A program made the position numbers and the translations under genes. Source: DATIRA01 sp963766505 (GTDB lineage Bacteria; Pseudomonadota; Gammaproteobacteria; Steroidobacterales; Steroidobacteraceae). From it: DNA of 64,000 nucleotides. Numbering within the stretch: position 1 is the first letter of the stretch; each line of letters begins with the position of its first letter. Under the pieces are notes generated by a model that worked only from the letters and a program-made list of their open reading frames with translations, made no database searches and was not told the DNA's origin. Positions 7,578-15,635 of the stretch are shown here, piece after piece. Location of the stretch: positions 310,001-374,000 of the forward strand of contig CAVYAL010000001.1 in the NCBI GenBank assembly GCA_963766505.1, written 5' to 3'.

Positions 7578-9815
7578 TCAGAAGGTCACGCTGAAGGCCG
7601 CCGAGTAGTAGTCCCGATCCTGCAGCGGATCGTAGCCCTCGTTGGCGTAGTCGACCCAGTTGAAGTCGAGCGTGTACTTCTTGTTGTATACGAACTTGAC
7701 GCCCAGGCCGAGCACCTGCCGGTCCTCGATGAACATCGGGTCCATCGAGATGCCGTCCACGTCGTGCGCCCAGAAGAGGCTCGGCGTGACCGTGACACCG
7801 GTGCCGAACACGTTCAGGTAGTCGGCCGAGGCGCGGATCCGGTAGCCCCAGGCATAGTCGGTCACGTAGCCATCGTTCCTGCAGCCGCGCGGCGAGGGGT
7901 TGTACAGCGTGCTGGGCACCGGCACCGGCAGTCCGGCCACGGTAGGCGAGCAGGTGTTGCCCCTCAACAGCTCCGTAGCGCCGACCCCGTAGCCCGGGCT
8001 CGAGCCGTAGCCCCACATGAAGCCGCGACCGTAGCGGACGTTGTCCTTGGTGTGGTCGGGCACATCGTTCCACTGGAAACCGACCTCGCCGATCAGCAGC
8101 ATGTTGCCGGCGCCGAGGATGTTGCTGAAGGTCTTGACCGTGTTGATCTGGAACTGCGTCTTGTCGAACTGGTCCCAGCCGCGCAGGTACGCGCCAGACC
8201 CCCTGAAATAGGCCTCGACGCTGTCGTCGCGGTGCGGGCCAACCAGCAACAGGCCGCCGGCCAGCAGGTCGTTGCCGTTGACCTGCACCGGGACGTCCTG
8301 CTGGTAACTGAGCTCGCTCGAGACGGACCAGCCGAACAGGTTCGTCGCCGCACTGACACCGAAGATCTGGATGTCCTCCGGGTACTCCCAGTACGAACTG
8401 GCCGCATCGAGCACGATCGGCTGGCCCAGCGCCTGCTGGCCCGCCAGGGCCGCCACGAATACGTGGTGCGGCAGCGGTGAACGGAACCTGCTGCTGCCAA
8501 GCGCGTAATACCCACCCACCGCGTCGGATCCGTAGATTCCAGCACCGCCCAGCACCGCCTTCTCGGTTTCGCTGAGCTCGTTCGGGCTCGTGCCGGCCCT
8601 CGAGGAGATCACCGGCAAGCGGCTGTGGATATTCAAGTAGTACAGGCCGATCTCGGTGTCGATCGCATCGACCGGGAAGCGGAACGCGAGGCCGAACTGG
8701 CCGCTGTCCGAGGCATCCTTGCCCTTGACGAGCGGCACGTACAGGCCGGTCGACTGCAGGAACGGCGTGGAGCCGTACTGCGCGATCAGCGGCGAGGTCG
8801 TGCCCGGCACCGCGGTACCGAGGATGTTGCCGGTCGCCGTAGCCGCGTTGCAGGGGCCCGGGTCCGTGGAGATGAGCCCGGCGGTCTGGGCCCAGTAGGT
8901 GCCGCAGCCGTCGATAGAGGTGTTGTTCCACTGCAGCTGGTAGAAGGCCTCCAGCGAGCCGAAGTTGAAGCCCCAGTTGATGTACGCGGCCCAGACCGGC
9001 AGCAGGATTTCCTTCAGCTCGGCGCCCGCGCGCCGCGCGGCCGGAACGTCGATCGGGTTGATCTGGTTGACGCCCTGGATGAAGACGCTCTCGCCCCAGT
9101 TGATCACCTGGTTGCCGAGCCGCAGCTGCAGGTCGCTGTCGCCGACCGGAATGCTGCCATACACGTAGGCGTCGAGCAGGTAGACGTTCGAGAACTTCTG
9201 CTCGTCCTCGAAGCCCTTGTCGCTCAGCTCACCGCGCGGCCAGACGTTATTGCCGGGCGAGGAGAGCGGGATGCAGTTGGCAACCGCCGGACCGGCGCCC
9301 AGGAAGCAGTACGGCAGCGTCGGTCCGAGCGGCGGACGGGCACCGTTGAAACTGTTGGCCTGGTTGCCCAACCGGACCGTCTCGTCCTCGAGCGCCTGGT
9401 CGTACCAGGCCTTGATGCGCAGCAGTCCGCCGAAACTGCCCTTCTTGAACTCGACGTCGCTGATCAGCTTGAGCGGAGTCGAGAAGCGATCGCCCTTGTC
9501 GTAGTTCAGCGTCGCTTCGCCGCCGGCCCAGTTGCCGGCCGTGCCGTTGCCGCCGGGCAGCGCCTGGCCCGGCAGGATGTTGCCGGTGTACTTGCCGAGT
9601 AGCGAACCGTCCGCATGCGTGTACAAGGCCCGGCTGGGATCCTCCGACCGCCAGCTCGAACCGACCGACAGCGTGGTGTTCCAGTTGAGCCTCGCGCCGT
9701 TCTCGAACTCCCATTCCAGCGCCAGCGCACCTCCCGCATAGGAGGCGAGCACCGAGCCGATCACGGAGGCTAGCACCGTGTTGCGCCGACCCAGAGCCTT
9801 GGATTCAGTCCTCAT
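7578..9815 (-). CDS. DUF1302 outer-membrane protein
   Basis: 745 residues from the ATG at 9815, which has GGGGGA about 8 nt upstream; an ATG 30 bp further out lacks a site. Residues 1-33 are a signal peptide. The rest is rich in alternating aromatic/polar segments and ends in a C-terminal Phe (SVTF), as expected for an outer-membrane beta-barrel. DUF1302 proteins partner with DUF1329 proteins and are often encoded near RND exporters. Several Asn/Gly-rich loops and paired cysteines (near 322/337 by sequence) suggest large external loops. Confidence 0.88.
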   Translation of the reverse strand: MRTESKALGRRNTVLASVIGSVLASYAGGALALEWEFENGARLNWNTTLSVGSSWRSEDPSRALYTHADGSLLGKYTGNILPGQALPGGNGTAGNWAGGEATLNYDKGDRFSTPLKLISDVEFKKGSFGGLLRIKAWYDQALEDETVRLGNQANSFNGARPPLGPTLPYCFLGAGPAVANCIPLSSPGNNVWPRGELSDKGFEDEQKFSNVYLLDAYVYGSIPVGDSDLQLRLGNQVINWGESVFIQGVNQINPIDVPAARRAGAELKEILLPVWAAYINWGFNFGSLEAFYQLQWNNTSIDGCGTYWAQTAGLISTDPGPCNAATATGNILGTAVPGTTSPLIAQYGSTPFLQSTGLYVPLVKGKDASDSGQFGLAFRFPVDAIDTEIGLYYLNIHSRLPVISSRAGTSPNELSETEKAVLGGAGIYGSDAVGGYYALGSSRFRSPLPHHVFVAALAGQQALGQPIVLDAASSYWEYPEDIQIFGVSAATNLFGWSVSSELSYQQDVPVQVNGNDLLAGGLLLVGPHRDDSVEAYFRGSGAYLRGWDQFDKTQFQINTVKTFSNILGAGNMLLIGEVGFQWNDVPDHTKDNVRYGRGFMWGYGSSPGYGVGATELLRGNTCSPTVAGLPVPVPSTLYNPSPRGCRNDGYVTDYAWGYRIRASADYLNVFGTGVTVTPSLFWAHDVDGISMDPMFIEDRQVLGLGVKFVYNKKYTLDFNWVDYANEGYDPLQDRDYYSAAFSVTF

Positions 9816-10178
9816 CAGTAATCCCCCAGTTGGCTTGCAATCCACCCATCACCCGCCGCGGCGGGCTCGATTTTCGCGAGGCCTGGCCCCGGCGCTACCG
9901 TTCAGGCATGCAGCGACGGAACTCGGCGCCATTTTTTCATCATGCAGCGCCTGCCGGCGCCGCGTGGACCCGTGCTCGAACATCCTGATCCCGGTTTTTC
10001 ACGACGTCACTCGTGAGTATCCGAGATGCCACTACGCCCCGTAGTTGGCGTTGAAGCGTGCCAGTGAATTAGGCACTTGACAACAGTTGCGTTCGTTGCG
10101 TTTTTGCCATGCAGCAAGAACTGATGCGTCGGGCGGACGTTTTTGTTGCCGTTCGCGCATCGTGCGATTCGCATAGGC
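9816..10178. promoter_or_regulatory. 363-bp intergenic region with three phased inverted repeats
   Basis: No gene is visible between the DUF1302 start and the WS/DGAT stop. The region holds three short inverted repeats with centres about 30 bp apart: TCACGA-N6-TCGTGA (9999-10016), ACTACG-N3-CGTAGT (10031-10045) and GTGCC-N9-GGCAC (10058-10076). Next to them is a direct repeat of GTTGCGTT (10086-10093 and 10095-10102). Nearer the DUF1302 start is a direct repeat of CATGCAGCG (9907-9915, 9941-9949). It probably carries the promoter and operators for the DUF1302-DUF1329 transcript. Confidence 0.5.
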
Positions 10179-11780
10179 TCAGGTCGCCGCACTCGCCCGG
10201 CGCTTTCGCGCCTTCGGCGCCTGGGCCTTCTTGCGCTTCGCGGTCTTGCGTCCGGCCTTCTTTGGACTGCGGCGGCTGGAGGCGGACTTTCTGGACCGCT
10301 TCGCCGGCCCCGGCACGGTCGCCACCTCCTCCGCCGGCTCCGGCAGCGCCTCGGCCGCCTTCACGTGAGCTGCAAAGCTCTCGCGCAGACAGTCAGCGAA
10401 AAAGCCCGGATCCGGCATCATCTCGCGGCAGGCCACGGCGCAGACCCACATCGTGCCGTGGTAGCTGAAGCCGGTGAGGTTCAATCCCAGGCCGTTGATC
10501 GCGATGCTGACCGGCGCGAATGCCACCATCTGGGCCCCCGCCAGGTACATCGGGACGTCCGGACCGCGGACGTTCGAGACGACGATGTTCATCGTCGGCA
10601 GCATGACCTTGTTGGTAAAGAGTTCCGAAGCGGCGGCCGGCAGCAGGTCGTAGACGTGCTTGGTCAGGTCCTTGCCGACCGCGCTGACCATCGCCTTGGC
10701 CTTGCCTGCACCGGCGCGTATCGCGGCGAGCCGCTCGACGGGATCGTCGATCTCGGAGTGGATCGGCATGACCGCGACGCCGATCTGGTTGCCCTGGTCA
10801 CCGCCCTTGTCGGCGCCCCGCAGCGTCATCGGCACCTGCGCGGTCATGGTCCGGTCGGGCAGCTCGTCCTTCGCGCCGAGGTAGCGGTTCAGCGCGCCCC
10901 CCACGGTGCTCATGAACACGTCGTTGATCGTGGCGCCCTCGATCTTCTGACGGATTTTCTTGATGTCCGCCATCGGCAGCCCGACGAGCTCGACCACCCG
11001 GTGCGCGGACACCTTGCCGCTGAAGCGCGTCACCGGCGGGCGACGCATCTTCGCCTTGACCGTCTGCACCGAGGGGACCCCGGCTTCCTGCAGCATCTGG
11101 CCGAGCTGGCCCATGTAGCCGGCACCGAGCCCGGCGAGACGCGTCGCGGTCTTCAGCGAGAACCGCGCGACCCGCGGCACGCGCTGCACGTTGTTGACCA
11201 GCGCGCGGGTGTAGAGCTCGATCGGCGAGGGCTCGCGGTCGCGGAACCTCGTCCGCTGCACCGGCTCTTCGACCGCCTCGACCGGAGAGAAGGAATGGAT
11301 CGCCTTCATCACCTCGGTGCCGCCCTCGCCGTCGATCGTCGCGTGGTGGAACTTCGTGTAGAAGGCGAAGCTGCCCTTGGGAATGCCCGGGATGTTGTCC
11401 AGGCCCTCGATGACGTACGCCTCCCAGAGTGGCTTGCTGCGGTCCAGCGGCCGGGAGTGGATGCGCGCAACCTGTATGCAGAGCTGCCGCCAGTCGCCGG
11501 GCTGCGGCAGCGCGATGTGCCGCACGTGGAACTCCACGTCCACGTCGGCGTCCTCGATCCAGTAGGGTCGGTCGAGGTCCAGCGGCACGGTCACCAGCCG
11601 CCTGCGGAATACCAGGTTCGTATCGAGCCGCGATTCGAAGAACTTCAGGATGTCCCTGAACCGCACGAAACCGCCCGGCGCGGTCGAGGGGTCATAGATG
11701 CCGAGCCCTGCAACGTGCATGTACTGGTTGCCATGCTCGAGGTGCAGGAACATGTTGTCCATACCGGAAAGCTGCTTCAC
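10179..11780 (-). CDS. Wax ester synthase / diacylglycerol O-acyltransferase (WS/DGAT)
   Basis: 533 residues from a GTG at 11780, preceded by AGGGAGAAG; an upstream extension reads as non-coding. It starts with the family's LSGMDNMFLHLE and carries the catalytic HHATIDG motif at 145-151 and PLWE at 117-120. The enzyme transfers acyl-CoA to fatty alcohols or diacylglycerol to make wax esters or triacylglycerol storage lipid at the cytoplasmic membrane. The family usually ends near residue 470-490; here about 45 extra residues form a Lys/Arg/Ala-rich tail (for example RKTAKRKKAQAPKARKRR) like a histone H1 tail. It is transcribed towards the DUF1302/1329/exporter island. Confidence 0.93.
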   Translation of the reverse strand: MKQLSGMDNMFLHLEHGNQYMHVAGLGIYDPSTAPGGFVRFRDILKFFESRLDTNLVFRRRLVTVPLDLDRPYWIEDADVDVEFHVRHIALPQPGDWRQLCIQVARIHSRPLDRSKPLWEAYVIEGLDNIPGIPKGSFAFYTKFHHATIDGEGGTEVMKAIHSFSPVEAVEEPVQRTRFRDREPSPIELYTRALVNNVQRVPRVARFSLKTATRLAGLGAGYMGQLGQMLQEAGVPSVQTVKAKMRRPPVTRFSGKVSAHRVVELVGLPMADIKKIRQKIEGATINDVFMSTVGGALNRYLGAKDELPDRTMTAQVPMTLRGADKGGDQGNQIGVAVMPIHSEIDDPVERLAAIRAGAGKAKAMVSAVGKDLTKHVYDLLPAAASELFTNKVMLPTMNIVVSNVRGPDVPMYLAGAQMVAFAPVSIAINGLGLNLTGFSYHGTMWVCAVACREMMPDPGFFADCLRESFAAHVKAAEALPEPAEEVATVPGPAKRSRKSASSRRSPKKAGRKTAKRKKAQAPKARKRRASAAT

Positions 11781-12019
11781 GGCAATCTCTTCTCCCTGAC
11801 CGGACCGCCGTGCTGCGCCGACGGCTGTTGTTCGTATGTATGAATCCCGCGCGAGCGCCGCGATGCACGCCACCCCCGCCGTATCGCAAGGTAAACGCGT
11901 GCGCGGCCGCCGTCCAGCACCCTGAGTGCCTGCTGCGTTGCAGCAACTCCGAATCCGGGCGCGAGCGTGTAACATGCGCGGCCTCCCGAGAGCCGGCCGC
12001 AAGCCACGGAGCCGAAACC

Positions 12020-13789
12020 ATGAAGCCTTCCGTTTCCGCAATGATCTCGCTGCTCGCGGCGCTGCTGTGCGCCACCCCCACCCGCGCCGCGGACGCGCCG
12101 GGCTGGATAGAGCGCAGCAATGCGAATGCCGCGCCGCTGCTCGAGATATTCGCGCGCTACATCCCGGAGCAGGCGTCCGGGCTCGGCGTCGAAGGTCACG
12201 ACCAGGACATCTTCGACCTGAAACCCGGTTACGACGCCCGCATGGAGGCGGACCTCGCGGCTGCCGCCGGCGACTTCCAGGCCCGGCTCGCCACCGAGCA
12301 GGACCCGCGGCTCCGCCAGGACCTGCAGATCCTGTTGACGGCCGCCGAGGAACAGAAGGCCTCCTCGGCGCTGAACCGCCGGCTCATGCTGCCCTACTTC
12401 GACCTGCCCGAGGCGCTGTTCCAGGGCTTCCATTCGCTGCTCGACCCGCGGGTCGCGAAGGAGCGTTATCCCGCCGCGCTGGTGCGTCTTCGCAAGTACA
12501 CCGGCGGCGAACCGGGCTATGAGCCGATCACGACGCTCGCGCAGGCCCGCATGACCGAACGCTTCGAGGTGGCTGGACTCACCGGACCGTGGACGGTCGA
12601 GGTCGAGCAGGACCTGGCAAACCAGGCGCGATACGTCGCGGGCATCCGTGACCTGTTGGAGAAGAGTGGCCTCGACGGCTGGCAGCAGGACCTCGAACTG
12701 CTCGAGAAGCAGCTCGAGCAGCACGCGGCCTGGGTGAAGGCCGAGATCATGCCGCGTGCGAGACAGACCAACCGCCTGCCGCCGGAGATCTATGCCGACA
12801 ACCTGCGCAACTTCGGGGTCAAGGCCGATCCGCAGGAACTGATCGACCGGGCGCTGATCGGCTTCGTGCAGACCCGAGACGAGATGCAGGCGCTGTCGAA
12901 GATCGTCGCCGCCGAGCGCAAGCTGCCCTCGAGCGACTACCGCGACGTGCTCAAGGCGCTGAAGAAGGACGGGATCGCCAACGACGAGCTGCTCGCCACC
13001 TACCGCGCAAGACTGGCGTCGATCGAGGACATCATCCGGCGGGAGAACCTGATCACGATGCCGGACCGGGACGCGGTTATCCGGCTGGCGACCGAGGCGG
13101 AATCGGCCGCCACTCCCGCGCCGCACCTGAGCCCGCCGAGGCTGATCGGCAACACCGGGGAGCCTGCGGAGTTCGTGCTGCCGCTCGAGAACCCGAACGC
13201 CCCGCCGGGCACGAAGATGGACGATTTCACGTACGACGCGATCACCTGGACGCTCACTGCGCACGAGGCGAGACCGGGGCACGAGCTGCAGTTCGCCAAG
13301 ATGGTCGAGAACGGCGTCTCGATCCCGCGGGTGATCTTTGCCTTCAACAGCGCGAACGTGGAGGGCTGGGCTCTCTACGCGGAGAGCTTCGTCAAGCGTT
13401 ACCTGCCGGTCGAAGGGCAGCTCGGCACGCTTCAGATGCGCCTGATGCGCGCGGCGCGGGCATTCCTCGACCCGATGGTCAACCTCGGGATGATCGAGCC
13501 GGCCGAGGTACAGGCTTTCCTGATGAACGAGGTGGGTCTTTCCGAACCGATGGCCAAGCAGGAGGTCGACCGCTACAGCTTCGACGCCCCGGGCCAGGCG
13601 ACCTCTTACTTCTACGGCTACGAGAAGCAGCTCAGCCTGCGCGGCAAGGTGGAAATGGCGCTGGGCAAGCGCTTCGATGAGCGCGCCTACCACGACTTCG
13701 TCATCGACCAGGGCCTGCTGCCGCCCGAGCTGCTCGAGGAAGCCGTGATGCAGCAGTTCGTCCCCGCCCACCGGGCTCCGGGGTCCTGA
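12020..13789 (+). CDS. DUF885-family zinc metallopeptidase, exported
   Basis: 589 residues from the ATG at 12020; residues 1-23 are a signal peptide. HEARPGH at 415-421 and EGWALYAE at 448-455 are the conserved zinc-ligand/catalytic segments of the DUF885 family, a group of zincins distantly like the M2/M3 peptidases. Full length for the family. The long upstream extension of the ORF is ignored because the signal peptide fixes the start. Its last 89 bp overlap the 3' end of the convergent tetR gene. The substrate is unknown, probably peptides in the periplasm. Confidence 0.88.
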   Translation: MKPSVSAMISLLAALLCATPTRAADAPGWIERSNANAAPLLEIFARYIPEQASGLGVEGHDQDIFDLKPGYDARMEADLAAAAGDFQARLATEQDPRLRQDLQILLTAAEEQKASSALNRRLMLPYFDLPEALFQGFHSLLDPRVAKERYPAALVRLRKYTGGEPGYEPITTLAQARMTERFEVAGLTGPWTVEVEQDLANQARYVAGIRDLLEKSGLDGWQQDLELLEKQLEQHAAWVKAEIMPRARQTNRLPPEIYADNLRNFGVKADPQELIDRALIGFVQTRDEMQALSKIVAAERKLPSSDYRDVLKALKKDGIANDELLATYRARLASIEDIIRRENLITMPDRDAVIRLATEAESAATPAPHLSPPRLIGNTGEPAEFVLPLENPNAPPGTKMDDFTYDAITWTLTAHEARPGHELQFAKMVENGVSIPRVIFAFNSANVEGWALYAESFVKRYLPVEGQLGTLQMRLMRAARAFLDPMVNLGMIEPAEVQAFLMNEVGLSEPMAKQEVDRYSFDAPGQATSYFYGYEKQLSLRGKVEMALGKRFDERAYHDFVIDQGLLPPELLEEAVMQQFVPAHRAPGS

Positions 13790-14408
13790 GCAGGAAGCGG
13801 ACGCATTCGGCCGCGAGCGCCTCGAGCCCGAGCGCGCCTCGCGGCCGGTACCAGGTGGCGATCCAGTTCAGCGCACCGAACATCAGCAGGCGGTCCACCG
13901 GGGTCGGTTGCGCCCAGTCGCCGCTGGCCTGCAGTTCGGCGATGACCTCGTCCCAGGCCTGCTCGTAGCGCTTCTGCAGCGCGATCACACGGGGCCGGGC
14001 CGACGGCGCGAGCGAGCGCCAGTCATAGAGCAGTACCGGAATGAAGTCCTGCCCGGGGCCCAGGATCGTGCCGAGGTGCGCGCGGACCAGCGCCGCGAAT
14101 TTCTCCCGCGCCGGCAGCTCGCTGAGCCCGATTGCCTCGATGTCGGCGAGCGCCCGGGAGAGCCCCTCCTCCATGACCGCTGCCAGGATGTCCTGCTTGG
14201 TCGGGAAGTGGTACACCCAGCTGCCGGACTGGAGCCCGGTTGCCGCCGCGATGTCGCGGACCGAGGTCGCATCGAAGCCCTTCTCCCGGAAGAGTCGCGC
14301 GGACTCGCGCAGCAGCTGTCCGCGCCGGCCGTCGTCGACCTCTTCGCGTGACCCGCGGTCGGTTCGGCGCGTCGGCTTGCGAGGCGGCTTCGCCCGGCGT
14401 GCGCTCAC
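13701..14408 (-). CDS. TetR/AcrR-family transcriptional regulator
   Basis: 235 residues. After a basic N terminus (residues 1-25), a TetR helix-turn-helix spans about 30-75 (ESARLFREKGFDATSVRDIA, then TGLQSGSWVYHFPTKQDIL). Residues 85-210 form the ligand-binding helices. It starts 1-2 codons inside the end of the acyl-CoA dehydrogenase gene (ATG at 14408, that stop at 14405), so the two are cotranscribed and probably translationally coupled. It is the natural candidate for the repressor that binds the palindrome at 15608-15623 and senses an acyl-CoA. Confidence 0.9.
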   Translation of the reverse strand: MSARRAKPPRKPTRRTDRGSREEVDDGRRGQLLRESARLFREKGFDATSVRDIAAATGLQSGSWVYHFPTKQDILAAVMEEGLSRALADIEAIGLSELPAREKFAALVRAHLGTILGPGQDFIPVLLYDWRSLAPSARPRVIALQKRYEQAWDEVIAELQASGDWAQPTPVDRLLMFGALNWIATWYRPRGALGLEALAAECVRFLLRTPEPGGRGRTAASRLPRAARAAAGPGR

Positions 14409-15577
14409 AGCTCCAGCTGTCTCGCGGCCAGGTCCTTCATGATCTCCTCGGCGCCGCCACCGATCATGTTGACCTTGACCTCCCGGTAGATGCGCTCGGC
14501 CTGCGTGCCGCGCATGTAGCCCATGCCGCCCTCGATCTGCACCGCGGCGTCCGCGCAGTGCTGCATGGTTCGCGTCGCCACGTTCTTCAGCATGCAGATC
14601 GAGGCGACGAGCCCGGCGCCCGGCGTCGCTTCGTGGTTCATCCGCGCCGCGGTGTCCTCGAGCAGCGCCCGCGCCGCCTCGATGCGGGTGCGCATGTCCA
14701 CCAGCCGGTGGCGGATCACCTGGTGGTCGGCGAGGCGCTGGCCGAAGGTCTTTCGTTCGCGGGCCCAGGCGAGCGCCTCCTGGTAGCAGATCCAGGCGAA
14801 GCCGAGCGCGCTTGCGGCGAGCGAGAAGCGCTCAGCGTTGAAGTTGCTCATCACGGCGGCGAAGCCCGCGCCCTCGGCTCCGAGCAGGTTACCCGCCGGC
14901 ACGCGGCAGTCGCTGAACGTGAGGTGCGCCGTGTCCGAGGCCCACCAGCCCATCTTCGAGAGCAGCGACCGCCCCAGCCCTGGCGCGTCGCCTTCGATCA
15001 GCAGCACCGACAGGCCACGCGGCCCCCGCGCCTCGGGGTCGGTGCGAACCGCGACGGTGAGGTAGTCGGCCCGCATACCAGATGTAATGAAGGTCTTCTC
15101 GCCGTTGACGACCCAGTGGTCGCCGTCACGCCTTGCGGTCGTGCGCAGCGCGGCGACATCCGAGCCCCCGGACGGCTCGGTGATCGCAAGCGCCGAGATC
15201 TTCTCGCCGCTCAGTATCCGCGGCAGCACGCGCGCCTTGAGTTCGGCGCTGCCGAGCTCCGCGATCGGCGGCGCGCCGATCGTGTGCGACATCAGCGAGG
15301 CCACGAGCCCGCCCGAGCCGCACTGTGCGAGTTCGAGACTCGCGATCAGCCTGTGGAACATGTCGGTGCCCTCGATCCCGCCGTACTCCGCGGGAAACCC
15401 GAGGCCGAACAGGCCCGTTTCGGCGGCCCGGAGGTAGAGCTCCCTCGGGAAGCTGCCCGCCTCGTCCCATGCCGCGGCCTGCGGCAGCAGCTCGCGGGCG
15501 ACGAAGCGGCGTACCGTCTCGCGGAAATCGAGGTGATCCGGACGGTACCAGGCCGGGTTGAGGGGCAGTTCCTGCAT
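14405..15577 (-). CDS. Acyl-CoA dehydrogenase (divergent from the atu-like operon)
   Basis: 390 residues from the ATG at 15577; upstream codons fall in the divergent promoter. Shows the usual ACAD order: helical N domain, ALAITEPSGGSDVAAL with FAD-contacting residues near 130, WVVNGEKTFITSG, and the C-terminal helical domain with QIEGGMGYMRGTQAERIYREVK. It oxidises an acyl-CoA to the 2-enoyl-CoA and passes electrons to ETF. The gene precedes tetR in one transcript and faces the carboxyltransferase operon, so it likely supplies an upstream oxidation step of the same pathway. Substrate chain not determined. Confidence 0.92.
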   Translation of the reverse strand: MQELPLNPAWYRPDHLDFRETVRRFVARELLPQAAAWDEAGSFPRELYLRAAETGLFGLGFPAEYGGIEGTDMFHRLIASLELAQCGSGGLVASLMSHTIGAPPIAELGSAELKARVLPRILSGEKISALAITEPSGGSDVAALRTTARRDGDHWVVNGEKTFITSGMRADYLTVAVRTDPEARGPRGLSVLLIEGDAPGLGRSLLSKMGWWASDTAHLTFSDCRVPAGNLLGAEGAGFAAVMSNFNAERFSLAASALGFAWICYQEALAWARERKTFGQRLADHQVIRHRLVDMRTRIEAARALLEDTAARMNHEATPGAGLVASICMLKNVATRTMQHCADAAVQIEGGMGYMRGTQAERIYREVKVNMIGGGAEEIMKDLAARQLEL

Positions 15578-15607
15578 GGCCCGGATGCTACGCGCGGCAC
15601 TGTTGTC

Positions 15608-15623
15608 AAGCAAGCGCTTGCTT
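15608..15623. promoter_or_regulatory. Perfect 16-bp palindrome, probable TetR operator
   Basis: AAGCAAGCGCTTGCTT is a perfect palindrome lying between two divergent start codons (15577 on minus, 15636 on plus), 31 and 13 bp from them. TetR-family repressors of acyl-CoA pathways bind palindromes of this size and usually control their own divergent promoter. I found no second copy in the window. Confidence 0.75.
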
Positions 15624-15635
15624 TATGATCCGTCC

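Noticed and set aside
10057..10063. Possible sigma-54 -24 element (TGGCACG on the minus strand) upstream of DUF1302
   Set aside because: The -12 element (TTGC) is not present at the required distance; the bases there read AACG.
10143..11843. 566-codon frame antisense to the WS/DGAT gene, with a TTGACA-like hexamer (10077-10082) upstream
   Set aside because: The hexamer has no matching -10 element at 16-18 bp, and the frame is a compositional shadow.
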